NCBI RefSeq assembly: GCF_037975245.1
Contig: NC_092580.1
Location: 1,397,501-1,461,500, forward strand
Reading direction: 5' to 3'
Source: Apostichopus japonicus
Lineage: Eukaryota > Echinodermata > Holothuroidea > Aspidochirotida > Stichopodidae
DNA length: 64,000 nucleotides
Below, piece after piece: positions 25,045 through 36,998 of the stretch. Under the pieces are notes generated by a model. That model searched no databases. It saw only the letters and a list, made by a program, of their open reading frames with translations, and was not told the DNA's origin. The position numbers and the translations under genes are program-made. Within the stretch, counting starts at the first letter, position 1, and each line of letters begins with the position of its first letter.

Positions 25045-26149
25045 CCTGGACGCACCAATAGAAAAAAAAAAATTGAGGCATGTGCAATAAATCTTCCTAG
25101 GTAATATGTTATGTTATTAACAATGTTATATTTTTAATCTTAGTTGCTACAGAATACCGATACTGTATCAGCTTATAGGCAGGGACGTACCTAGGACTGG
25201 TAGGACTAGGATTGGGGTTGTAGGGTAAAAAAAAATCGACTAGGGTTAGTCTTTAAAGCCCATAAATTACGACTGCGGCACAAACTCGATTGCACACGAA
25301 ACGCAAAGTTTTTTTTCAGCCGTATTATCGTGTCCGATCTTACGGTCATATGACGTCATGTTGAAATAAAAACAGAAGGTAGGCTAAACAAACAAAGTTA
25401 GAGACATAAGTTGTCATAAATGAAAAGAGTTGAAGTAAAAATGATTAAATCAGACTTGCAACTTGTAATACATGCATGACATCATATACATTCTTACTTT
25501 CTATTTCAATCTTTAACTCTCAATTAAACTAAATATTCACAGAAGCACGGAGTGCCACTGTTCGACAATTATTCGCTGTTGTTGGACCGAAAAGAGACTA
25601 GGGATAGGAGAACTTTGTCATGTGTACTTCTCTTGATATCACTGGCATGTAACGTGATTCTCAAATGAGATCTAGATCTACATACATTCTACATACAATA
25701 CGCGTTTTGCGCATTATGTGCAAAATGCGCTTTTCCCTTATACCCCTCCCCACGACCGTCACCATTTCCCCATTTCCACTCTGCTTTGTAAATCAGACAC
25801 GCACGCATGATTTCGCCATGGAAATCGAATTCACAATAATGATTTGTATCGTGTGGGAGGAGTCTTAGGGGATGGGTGGCCCCTTAATTTTCAATATTTA
25901 TTTATATGATGGTCGTCCGAACCATTCGACCCCCCCCCAGCGTATGGGACTGCATATATCTCATTTTTCGAAATGCCCTTGGATGCAAATTGGAGTAATC
26001 AGTTACACATCCATGTACTAAAATAGTTTTTGATCGCTCGTTCTTTTCACAATCGCTTTTGTGATCCCAACATTTCTGATGGTATTATTTCCTCTGTCCC
26101 CCGCTTGCTACGCCAGTGGTCCCTTTCGCAGTACCCTGATCGGTAGAGA

Positions 26150-26395
26150 GAGAGAGTTGTTTTGTTGATTTGTTAAGGTTTTACGGCTCAGTTTCTAACC
26201 AATTGGTTTAAGTTGCGCCGACGACGGCCTTTTTTCAGTTGTGGCGCACTGGCTTGTTTTCCCTACTCCATTGCTTGAGCACCAGGCACAATAGCAGTAG
26301 GTTCCAGTCTTCGGTATCACCCAGCCAGGAGTCGAACCCCTAACCTACCGGCTGCAAGTCGGATGCTCTAACCACGTGACCATGCAGTCGGTCTG
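26150..26395 (-). mobile_element. tRNA-derived SINE (minus strand)
   Basis: On the minus strand an A box (TGGTCACGTGGTTA, 26370-26383) is followed after a plausible anticodon arm (loop CTTGCAG) by a B box (GGGGTTCGACTCC, 26329-26342), the spacing of a tRNA. A non-tRNA body follows. The tRNA-like head resembles Ala(TGC). Confidence 0.65.
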
Positions 26396-26953
26396 AAAGA
26401 AAGAGAAAGGGGAAGGGGGGAGTACAACTAAACGACAAATGTAAAGAGGTTGTCGGAACTGTAGCGAAATTTTATCATCAATTCTAAAAACATTTGCACT
26501 TCATCACAGTTTCTTTACAATTGTCAGTTGATTTTACTACACAACCATCAATTGCCTTTCACCATCAACAGACCAGCAATTCCTTTTGAAATCATCTCTT
26601 TTGTTCACTGCTAGTCAGCCTATTTAACATTGTGACTCAACAGAATAAATCAGGCAAGCTCACCTGTTGTTGAAATATCTTCACTACCGTACCCTAGTTG
26701 GCCTAGTAGATGTTTTTGTATCATGGCAACAACTAGCCAATCAAGAGACAGTCTGGAAAAAACACATGACTCAATTTTGTGGATACATACCATGTGCAGC
26801 CATTTTAGTAGAAGGACTTCACCCTGGAAGCAAGAAATCTCTGCTAGACACATGCAACTGTATTTTACAACTCATCTGCACTACATTAAGTTTTATCAGC
26901 TGCAATAGCTACCAAGAGGAATTCTCATATAGATTTAATCCATTGGATATAAT

Positions 26954-27318
<365 letters not shown>

Positions 27319-27381
27319 CAGTGGCAGTAACAGTAGTATTATTGTTATTAACTATGATACTTTTAAATAAGGTGTAAGAAA

Positions 27382-27429
27382 TCGGCCTGACATTTCGACT
27401 GTAGAAAACAGTCGAAACGTCAGGCCGAC
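27382..27429. repeat. Inverted repeat with TCGGCCTGACATTTCGACTG arms
   Basis: 21-base arms with one mismatch, separated by about 6 bases. Related in style to the larger hairpin at 49641-49742. Confidence 0.8.
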
Positions 27430-27517
27430 TTCATACATCTTATTCTTCAACCTTGGTGATTTTGTGGATAAGCAGTTTTTATCAGCTACGTTATTTTACT
27501 TTTAAATTTGGTTATAT

Positions 27518-27944
27518 CAGGGTTGTCCAACCTTTTGATGAGGAGGCCACCTCGAATGATTTTGATAAAGGAGGGCCGCATGAGCCTACAAGCTCCTGTG
27601 GCATATCCAGGGTTTCATGCCAGAGCGGCAAATTTCAGTGGCCCCGCTAGGGGTCTGTATGGGAAATGAAGTTTCCATACAAGCGGAGCGCAACCGTAGG
27701 TTGACCCGTGGCGTGCAAGAATAAAAATTGCCCAAAAGACCCCCAGATTGCAGGAAATGACACTTCACAAGCCTTCTGATCTGTATCAAAACAATCTTCA
27801 TATTGAGATATAATGATCTCTGAAATTTATCAAAAAAGGATTCCTGGGTAAAAGTACATTTGTAAATTAATGAGGTTGGCGGGCCGGACGGGACCTTGCG
27901 GCGGGCTGCACTGTGGCCCACGGGCCGTAGGTTGGACAACCCTG
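27518..27944. mobile_element. hAT-type MITE with 8-bp target-site duplication
   Basis: Terminal inverted repeats CAGGGTTGTCCAACC / GGTTGGACAACCCTG enclose 427 bp, and GGTTATAT is duplicated exactly on both sides (27510-27517 and 27945-27952). The 8-bp duplication and CAGGG ends are the hAT signature. There is no transposase, so it is non-autonomous. Confidence 0.93.
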
Positions 27945-28159
27945 GGTTATATAGAAGACGTGGAACATCCGGTCAATTTCTAATTACTACATGCATTTTT
28001 GGATTGTCAGATGCTTTAACGTTTCATATCAGAATAATAATCTGATATATCAGAATAATAATCTGAGATACCAGATTAAGAAAATTTTCTTTCATGGCCC
28101 TAATGGGCTTTTGTACTACGGAGTTCACCAGCTAAAGGTCCGCTTGGTTAACGGGCTCG

Positions 28160-28525
28160 TAGGGGGGGGGGGGGGGCTGGGGCGTATTCTGGTTTAGTTC
28201 AGGTAGTAACCTGGGTGAGGTATCTGTGCCGGTGTATTTGTGCGGGTAGAGTTTTCCCGGAGGTAATTGCTGGGGGTGGGGTTAATTGTCCTCGGGGGTA
28301 TTTGTCCTCGTGGGTGTATGTCCGGGGGTAGTTGTCCCGGGGGTAGTTGTCTGGGGGTACTTATCCTCGGGGGTATTTGTCCTCGGTGGTGTATGTCCGG
28401 GGGGTATTTGTCCGGGGGGTAGTTGTCCTCGTAGGTATTCGTCCTCGGGGGTTTTTGTCCGGGCGGTGATTGTCCGGGGGGTACTTGTCCGGGGGGTATA
28501 TGTCCGGGGGGTATTTGTCCGGCAA
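28160..28525. repeat. G-rich minisatellite (GTCCGGGGGTATTT-like)
   Basis: Begins with a poly-G tract (28161-28174), then about 20 diverged copies of a 14-18-base unit with G4-5 runs separated by TATTTGTCC or TAGTTGTCC. The plus strand satisfies the G-quadruplex pattern many times. It ends about 100 bp before the last adducin-like exon. Apparent Pro/Gly-rich reading frames here are translations of the repeat. Confidence 0.85.
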
Positions 28526-28630
28526 CCAATACATCACATGCATAGATAGGTGCGTTTCTGTTGGGTTTGAATTTAAATTATGATCTCGTCAATGTCACTC
28601 TCTCTGTCTCTCTGTTCACAACTCTTTCAG

Positions 28631-28827
28631 ATCAACCGGGGACAGTAGATACAACCACAGTCAGTATCGTGAAGGGCAAGTAGGTAGACAACGATGACAA
28701 GGCACCCCCCTACCCCGAGGGCAGTCAGAGCATCGAAGGATCCCCCTTGAAGGACTTTCCCCTCTCGCCGACCAAGAAGAAGTTTTTTTCTCTCTTTGCA
28801 AGTACTGTGTTTGTAGACGCATTATAA
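28631..28827 (+). pseudogene. Adducin C-terminal exon with Lys cluster (premature stop)
   Basis: Acceptor CTCTTTCAG. The frame reads QPGTVDTTTVSIVKGK, then TAG at 28681, then VDNDDKAPPYPEGSQSIEG and SPTKKKFFSLF before TAA at 28825. The SPxKKKxF end resembles the MARCKS-related tail of adducins, which bears the main PKC site, but it is shorter and lacks the following FLKKSKKK. Assignment rests on position and the tail motif. Confidence 0.55.
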
Positions 28828-31800
28828 CAGCTACATGTAAGTCAAGTATATGCCTACTCCGTGATGCGAGAAGCTTCTCTCGAGTGTCCATGGTGACAGG
28901 AAGTAGTCAGGGCAGAGGTCAACGGTATAAAAATGTCCAGATTTTTTGGGGCCAGATTTTTTGTTGTTGTTGGCTTCCATTATATAAGTTTATTGGGTTG
29001 TTGTTAAATAGTGAAATTACCTCTAGACTGTATCAGAATTTGTTCCAGGGGAAAGTTTTCTCCCTCTCTTTATTATTTTTTCCCCTCACTTTTCTCTTAA
29101 TTTTTAGGCTAACAGGATTGTAGAGCGCACACGGTCTTTTTACTCCAGTCGCATAATGTAACTTTTTAGTATAGTACATATCATGTATTTGTCGGAACAG
29201 ATTTTAAGCATTGGAGTCATATCACTTTCCTCGGTTAGTATTTTGTGTAGATATGTATGAGAGTGGCGCACATAAAGGCCCCTTCCTTCTTGCATGCCCC
29301 GGTTTCCGTAACCGGACCATGTGTCGGTTCGGTTTGTGTATTTCCCTGAAATGTTATTCTCATTTGTATTTTTTTTTTTTAAACCTATCTAAATGTTTGC
29401 ATGTTGTGAAGAGAAAGTTTGTCTTTTGTTTCTGTTTTGAGGCCAGGTCACAGTGATAGAAATCATGATAACTACAGCTCTTTGACATATACAAACTGCC
29501 TTTACGATCGAGAAAAGCCACTCATTCGTAATCTTATTACATTGGAGCACAAACGTCACTTTTTATACATACTGTTATTAATTTTAGTCCTTGAACTTCA
29601 AAAATCCAGCCAAGATTTAAACCACATTAGAACTGCTGTAGTGAAAGTAGACATTGAAAATCGCTTTGCCAAAATATTTCTGTATATTCAATAAGGAACA
29701 CTATGAATCTGCCTGTTAGGTGTGCATTTGCTCTCATATAAACACATTGTGTTATGTACACTTCATAGGAATGCTTCATTTTGTTCCATATTTGAAGGAT
29801 AGCTTTTTTTCCTTCCTCTTTTTTTTCTATTGGCTTTGGATTCAGACCTTCTTAAAATTTAGTTGTAGGAGTACCTTAGTAAGTGCAATTTTAATGGTAT
29901 CGAAAACAAAACAAAATTAACGTAATTATCATATAGGTCTTTTGATTTTCTCAGGTTTAACAAAAGAAAGAAAATGGGGAATATTTCAGTAACAGCATCT
30001 GGTCAACAGAGGCCGATCTGTATGGAATGTGGTTTGTTTAGTAGTGTAGCGGAGCATGAATAAAACAATTAACCTTGTTGAATGGATGAAGAATGAATGG
30101 GCTTTGTGAAACCTGGTATTTTGTAATGAAAGAAAAAAGGAAACAAACATTTCAAAAGGTATTTTGTTTTTCAAATATGACTGCATGTTGAAATTTTTTC
30201 CTATTTTCTCTTGGATATGAGATGTAATCTTCATTTGTACAACAAAGCCAAGCTTAAAAACAATCTTTACTGTTTTTTCTCTTAATTCATAATAATTAAA
30301 TGGCTAGACACATAAAAAGTATGAATATATTCCTCATTCCTTGTGTTAAGGTTACGTCTTGGATGCATGTATTCATGTTTAAAGTATTTCATTACTACTT
30401 GTATTCTTAATTATTGACATTGCTAAGATAGTTCTTCAATGTTGTTTCGTCTATGTTATTTATATAGAAATATTAAACTGTGTTCGGTTTTTTTAAAGTT
30501 TTTACACAGAAAAAGCAGTGAAATACGGCGACCGGTTGTTAAAGTATGAAGTCTGTTAGCTCGCTGTTGACTCGTTATTTGTATCTAGTCTTGCTCTTGA
30601 TTTATGAAAGGTGTAGCTATGATGATGATGCAGAATAATATTTGCCTGTAAACTTCAAATGCATTTCACAAGTTTCAAAAGCCAGTATGGGGAGGTTGTG
30701 AACAAACCTGTAGTTATGCATGCTGTGATTGGATAATAAGGGAATAGCTATCTTCAGACCACGAGGAAGTGTATCCCTGTGTACCTCTGGGCGGGTTCAT
30801 TCAACAACTTCCTTGGTATTTTGCCTATTTTTGAGGTTACCATGGTGATGTGGTTGCAATTACTCATTCTGCAGCCATTGTGTGTATGTCGGGGTGGTGC
30901 CTTATTAAGAGATTTGTAACAATAGCAGAGGTTGAAGGGAAATATTAGAAAAAGAAATAGGCAGTATTTATAGAAAAGTTTGGATCAACTGATGTTCATT
31001 ACAGGTGTACTGAAACTAATAGCGCAATGAATAATTATGTCATATATCAAAATTAGCATGATTCCTATGCCTGATTTTCCATGTTGTTGTCATGTGAGCG
31101 TTCGTGTTTAAAGTGGAGGGTTTTGCAGTCACCATGGCAACCGATACCCCACAGATTGTATAGTTCATACATGTAGTTAGCCCAACTACAATTTTGGAAA
31201 AATAGATTCTTTGCACAGAAATATAAAAAAAAAGAATGGAAACAAAAAATTTGGGAAGGTGAGGTGAGGTATAACTGCAAGGCTGTAAAATGATACAAAG
31301 TTCACAAAAAGTTAAAAATTGAGATAAAAAGTTGAATGTATATCCTGTATGGTAGTTAATTAGTGTTATGTAACCAAATTTGAATATTAATATAACAAAA
31401 CCTAAAAATGGTTATAGGAAAGTGAATGATGACGGTCAGAAACGCTGTAAAGAAATTGCCATGGTATTAATCCTGATGTTGTATTTGTACGGCAAGATCA
31501 CCTAGGTCGATCTGAAGTGTTTTCTTTTTTCCTTTCCAGAAAAGAGGTTCTGTTTGTGAAGCGTTTGGTTGGTTTGAAGAGAAGACTTCTGATCGACTCT
31601 TAACCCCAGTCAGGGGAGTGACAGGGTCTTCTCTTTTTCAATATTGATAGTTTTCGGACAAAATTTACTGTTACCCTAACCTTTCTAAACTCGGTATTAA
31701 TTTTCAATCAAAAATGGTGGGGCGGGGGGGGGGGGGGTAATATCGTGATCCGCAAGAGGTGGAAAAATAAACAGGCATTCCTGAAATTCCTTTTCTTTCC

Positions 31801-31900
31801 GTGTTTATTTCTTGTCTGTCTCTCTCTCTCTCTTATTTCTAGTGTGTAGAAGAAAAAACAGAGAGTGATTTGAGAACTTGTCTGGTCCTTACAAATGGAA
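28828..31900. other. 3' flank of adducin-like gene, no gene seen
   Basis: AT-rich, T-runs, no open exon and no element ends recognised apart from a CT microsatellite at 31817-31834 and a poly-G tract at 31724-31738. Confidence 0.5.
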
Positions 31901-32249
31901 CTGGAAGTTGACCTTGCTTAACATACCCACACATACATATAACAGGATGTTATGAATAATCTGACAGACTAGTTTGCCAACAAAATTGTTTTGACAAGAC
32001 AGGATGATATTTCAGTCGATATGAAAGGTAGATATTTCTCAAAAATCGTTTTGCCCTTTGAAAGGCCTTGTAACTAAAGCAATAGGTCTACTACACCCTT
32101 TTAAGCCAATTGAAACATTCTGTAATGTGTTTTGTAATGCATAATACAACCCAGCCCACCCCCACCCTTTCCTCCCCAACTTTCAGTAGAACAATTTTGT
32201 CAAAACTTAGAACCTTATAAACCATAAAAAATCAAGATGACAAACAATG

Positions 32250-33720
32250 GTTTGATTTGACAGCTTTGAAATCACGTATCACTGGCAAGATGCGTCGAGC
32301 TCACTCGTACGACAAAGTCGATAAATGTGTATCTTTTCTGGTAGTTCGCGACACGCTGATTACGACTCTGATGTTTATTTTGGAATTGGGTGTTGTGTGG
32401 GGGCAAAAAACCTGATTTGATTTTTTCCCCAAAACTGACCCAAAATCGGTTTCGCCCAAATGACGTAACATGGAGTAATCGATGCTCAGGAGCCCAAATC
32501 TGCAACTCCCAGGCGCAAGTATAAGTGCACAAATTGGAAAACCCCCTCTTTTCAGCCCCTCTTTTGTCCTCTCTGAAACACCCATCGACATTAAAATTAG
32601 ACGTGGAGTAGAAGACACCCTTGTCTCTGTTATACACTAATTTCGTGTAATTATCTGACCGGGAAAGGCTTTTTGTCTATAGATTTCTATTTTTTTCATA
32701 AATCATAATTCAGTCCCCCCCCCCGCACGCCCCCACACAACACCCAATTACAAAATATACTTCAGATTCGTAATCAGCGTGTCGCGAACTACCAGAAAAG
32801 ATACACATTTATCGCCTTTGCGACAACAAGTTTTTTCACCTATAAAAACCGTAATGGGTACGTACCCCTTGCAGTTTTTGCCAAAACTGACCCATTTATT
32901 CATAAATGTCAAGATAAAACTCAAAATGACAAACAAAGGTTTGATTTGACTGCTTTGAAATCACGTATCACTGGCAAGATGCGTCGAGCGCTCTCTTATG
33001 AAACTTCTTTCGCTCAGTTATGCAACAGAACAATAGAACAAAAGAAAAACTTTTAGGGGCAACAAAAGATTTTAAACCTTTGTTCGTCGTAAAAGTTTTT
33101 CGGTCTTACTTTTGCAAGTTTGAGGTGCAAAAATTTGTTGTCGCAAAATCGATAAATGTGTATCTTTTCTGGTAGTTCGCGACACGCTGATTACGAATCT
33201 GAAGTTTATTTTGGAATTGGGTACCAAGAAGAGGTACTTTTTTAACTTTTCAGACAAAAAACCTATTTTTGGCGCAAATAAAAATTGCCAAAAATTGACC
33301 CCAAATCGATTTAGCCCAAAAGACGTAACAGGGAGTAATCGATGCTCAGGAGCCCAAATCTGCAACTCCCAGGTCCATATCTGCTCCCGTTCGGGAGATA
33401 CGTGGTCCCAAAGTAGGCTACAAGATAGAAATACGTGTTCTTTATCAGTGTACAAATTGGAAAACCCCCTCTTTTCAGCCTCCTCTCTTGTCCTCTCCGA
33501 AACACCCATCGACATTAAAATTAGACGTGGAGTAGAAGACACCCTTGTCTTTGTTATACACCAATTTCGTGTAATTATCTGACCGGAAAAGGCTTTTGTC
33601 TATATGATTTCTATTTTTGTTCATAAATCATAAATCAGGTTCTTTTGGCCCCCCTGCACGCCCACACACAGCACCCAATTCCAAAATATTTCTTTTATAC
33701 GTGATTTGACTGCTTTGAAA
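32250..33720. repeat. Nested direct and inverted repeat complex
   Basis: Two direct copies of a unit beginning AAATCACGTATCACTGGCAA and containing GGTAGTTCGCGACACGCTGA and CAAATTGGAAAACCCCCTC lie at about 32268-32740 and 32955-33680; a partial inverted copy (TCAGCGTGTCGCGAACTACC) sits between them at about 32755-32820. The second copy has an extra hairpin at 33043-33098. Frames seen here follow the repeat and are not conserved between copies. Confidence 0.85.
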
Positions 33721-33736
33721 TCACGTATCACTGGCA

Positions 33737-33937
33737 AAATGCGTCGAGCGCCCTCTTGCGGCCTCGTTTTTGGTCAGTTTTTAACTTCAGAGGAACAATA
33801 GGAGAGCGAAAAACTTTTAGGACGAACAAAGGTTTTGAAATCTTTTGTTCGACCTAAAAGTTTTTCGCTCTCCTATTGTTCCTCTGAAGTTGAAAACTGA
33901 CCAAAAACGAGGACGCGAGAGGGCGCTCGACGCATTT
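33737..33937. repeat. 201-bp near-perfect palindrome
   Basis: Arms of about 90 bases starting AAATGCGTCGAGCG and ending CGCTCGACGCATTT, with a loop of about 12 bases (33831-33842). Only a few mismatches (for example CTTGCGGCC against GGACGCGAG). The outer end is the same sequence that begins the repeat units to the left. Confidence 0.95.
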
Positions 33938-33999
33938 AAAAAAAATGTTTTATCTTTTCCTTCCTGAAGTAGAAATATTAGATACGAGCACCTTTTACC

Positions 34000-34395
34000 A
34001 ACAATCGCTATGGCGCAGTGGTTAGTGCTCTGGACTGACAAACACTCTATCATGAGTTCAAACCCCAACGAAGACAATTTTCCTTTTACTATTCTTATAT
34101 CTTTCCTTCCATTATGAACCTTAAATATTAGAAACGAGCAATAATTTTCAACAGTAACAGTGGCGCAGTTGGTAGTGCCTGTACCTGGAGAGCAAGACTA
34201 ACTCCTTGTCTAGGGTTCGAACCCCAGTTGAGGCAGTTTTCCTTTTACTATTCTTTTACCTCTTTCCTTCCATTATGAACCTTAAATATTAGAGACGAGC
34301 ATTATTTCTTAACAGTTGCTGTGGCGCAGTGGTTAGTGCTCTGGACTAAGAGAGACAGACATCACACTGTCATGAGTTCAAGACCCAACCAGAGT
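34000..34395 (+). mobile_element. Head-to-tail trimer of tRNA-like sequences
   Basis: Three copies with A boxes (TGGCGCAGTGG-type) at 34011, 34161 and 34322 and B boxes (GAGTTCAAACCCC, GGGTTCGAACCCC, GAGTTCAAGACCC) at about 34054, 34212 and 34374. Each is followed by the same linker (TTTTCCTTTTACTATTC ... TTAAATATTAGA-ACGAGCA). Acceptor stems do not pair cleanly, so these are SINE heads or decayed tRNAs, not a functional cluster. A fourth, very diverged copy may be at 34695-34830. Confidence 0.75.
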
Positions 34396-34554
34396 CTTTT
34401 AGTTTTCTGTTCTTTGGAGTAGGTGGAAGTATAAAGGTAAGAAACGAAGGTTACTTTATTGGGAACCAAAATGGTGTGATCGGTTGTTCCATCTGCAATG
34501 ATACTGAGCAGCATGGGTTCAAGCCCCGGCCGGGCCGGTGAATTCTGTAAAAGG

Positions 34555-34690
34555 AGCTCGTCGGCACCCCTCCCCCCCCCCTGACAAGGCTCCCAAGCGG
34601 CACCCGAGTTGGCCGCCACCCCCCTCCCTGACAAGGTTTCCAAGCGGGTGAGGCGAGCATCCCACCACCCCCCTCCCTGACAAGGTTCAG
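34555..34690. repeat. CCCCTCCCTGACAAGG tandem repeat
   Basis: Three diverged C-rich units of about 50-60 bp sharing CCCCTCCCTGACAAGG and, in two, CCAAGCGG. Confidence 0.75.
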
Positions 34691-34939
34691 TGGAGGTGAA
34701 TATATTTTACCAACAACCAGGTCTTTAAATATTGGAAATGCATCCTAAGGTAGCTGATAGACAAAAAAAGTAGGCATCACAAGGTCCCTGGTTCAATTTC
34801 ATCTCATGCTCTTCTTTTTTATTCTTCCAGTGAAAGCACAAGTTAAAAAAACTCACCACACATTTTTCACATTTTCTCAGTTTGCAGCTTACAAGTAAAA
34901 AACAACCAAAACTTGCAAATAAACAAACTATGTCCACTT

Positions 34940-36470
34940 AGTGACATCTATATCAAACCCCCCAAAGAGAGGAGTTTAAGCATTCTCTAGACAGGGGGCA
35001 AAGAATTGTGATTTTCTTGCCGTATAATTTGCACAAAATCCCACTTGACCTTTGACTGATGTATATAGAGTCAAGTGAGTTAACGTTTGTTCAAGAATTA
35101 AGTGAGAACCAGAAATGATCAGACAATTCAAACTCCCTAGACCACAACAAGTGTACTAACTCACTCTTTGGACATCAACCTATTCAGTGACTGATAACAT
35201 GTTTACAGTACATAAGTTTTATGGCCAAAAATGGATTAAAATCCAGAAAGAACAGTCTTCCTTTTATGTGAAATATAGACCCATAGATGTTGAATATGTA
35301 TGAGCAAATAGACATTACCTTTTACCTTTTTTTGAGTTAGCAAATCAGCTCTGCCACCAACCTACTCCTTCAATACACTGAAATATTTTCAAAACCAAAG
35401 CCATCTAGTATATATAGACTACACAGAAGAAGGCAACTTTTCAGACAGCCTGTTTACCCCCTTGAGACTCAACTAGTGACAACTGCCAGGGATCACTTGA
35501 GGTGTGTTGTAAGATCATTCAACATATGATTATCACTTCTGAAGCAGATATCATTTACCTGATTGACTGTTTATGCATTGTTCAAGGTTACTTCAGACCT
35601 ATCTGTAATATAACTAAAACTGAAGTTGACCAAATTATGTTCACCAAAAGGAAATGATTGCAATGTCAGTGGGGGCACCATCATACCAGGTGTGCAATTC
35701 ATCAGACCTTAACTTTTGGAGTTATCAAGGTGGTCAGAATTTGACCCTAAGTGACCTTTGACCTCTTCATAGAACATTCAGTTCTGGTACATTTCTGAGC
35801 ATGAGGATAATCCCAGCTATTGGCAGCTGATGACTCCAATTTACATTTGACGTCTTAACAGAACTGCTCAAAGTGTAATGCTCAGTAAGGGGGACCTACC
35901 ACCTAACTATGACATTTTACCGATGCTACAGATATTCACTAAACTCGAATAGGAGGTTTTTGTATTTTGGCCGGTGATGACCTCAATTGACCTTTGACTC
36001 CACTCAATAACTGGAGCAGCTAAAGAATTCAATGCTGTAAATTTACATCCTAATTTTCATGAAATTCATGCAAAAAATGCTTGCATCATCACAAGACCAT
36101 CCTTAACGAAAAACCTTTCATAATTTCCATCTGTAAATCTTAGAAAATTTTCAACACAATACCTGTGAGAAGAGCACTTTTGAAAACATGCAAGAGAGAA
36201 AAAACACTGGTATTTTAGGTGCAGGGCAGAGATGGTCTTATGGTATTGCAGAAGTATTCAAGACTATGCATGAAATATAGATAGATTTCTCAAGAAACAA
36301 TTCTGCCAAAATGTTCCTTAAAATTTAGGAAAGCAGTTTTTTAAGTGTTTTAGGTACAGCTTTCATAACAGTATTCTACATTTTATCTCTTGCTATTTCA
36401 AGGAAAAAGAAATGCATATCCTTAGTGCTTCAATATTTACACACATGGTGATACAAAAAAAAGGAGGAAA
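34940..36470. repeat. Diverged dispersed repeat with TGACCTTTGAC motifs
   Basis: No coding sequence. Phrases such as CCACTTGACCTTTGACTG, AAGTGACCTTTGACCTC and CAATTGACCTTTGACTCC recur every few hundred bases, as in the repeats at 38.3-38.8, 39.7-40.3, 46.5-46.8 and 55.6-56.2 kb. Confidence 0.55.
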
Positions 36471-36473
36471 GCT

Positions 36474-36516
<43 letters not shown>

Positions 36517-36536
36517 TAAAATATATATACATATAT
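36474..36536. repeat. (TA)n microsatellite
   Basis: About 60 bp of nearly pure AT dinucleotides. Confidence 0.9.
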
Positions 36537-36555
36537 CTTTTAAGAAGCTGCAACA

Positions 36556-36998
36556 TCAGTGGCTCAAAAAGTTTGTGATCCTGAAAGTATCTGGTAGCTG
36601 GATCGAATGACTTTCCGATTCTTCTTCAACTTTAGTCCTATTTCTAATCCTTTTTGAGAAAACTTCCATCGGCTTGTCTCTTTGGATTGATGAAGCGTTC
36701 GGCACATCGCTACCAGAATTGGAGCAAACTTTTCTGTCTTCTTCTGCCTTCAGGAGGTTATCGTCTGGTAAGCCTTTCCTGATCTGGTCCTAGTTAGACC
36801 CTACTTTACTCGGACATGAGATGGAGGCTTTCATGTCCATAATGAGACTAGAGTAGGGATCTGAATCGGCTACAGAGGCTTGGGATTCCAATTTATTGTC
36901 TCTGTCTGATGCTTCGTCATCCTCCCAAGTCTCTTACAAATTTAAGTCTTCTGGAGGTCTCTCTGGGAGCTGTTCCATGGTGGACACCATAGGTGGTT
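36556..36998 (-). pseudogene. Long exon with two in-frame stops, unknown
   Basis: After a strong minus-strand acceptor (CTTTTCTTTGGCAG) one frame stays open for about 147 codons apart from TAA (36934-36936) and TAG (36790-36792), ending TGA at 36556-36558. Composition is acidic and serine-rich (EPPMVSTMEQLPERPPEDLN, later ETWEDDEASDRDNKLESQAS and KVEEESESHSIQLP), typical of a disordered protein segment. Only two stops in 443 bp of AT-rich DNA suggests a formerly coding exon with two nonsense changes. Family unknown. Confidence 0.4.

Noticed and set aside
28194-28549. Pro/Gly-rich open frames resembling collagen or mucin
   Set aside because: They follow the G-rich minisatellite on both strands and have no signal, start context or splice logic.
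32272-33582. Open frames repeated in both copies of the repeat complex
   Set aside because: They occur on both strands and change length between copies, so they reflect the repeat and not a conserved protein.
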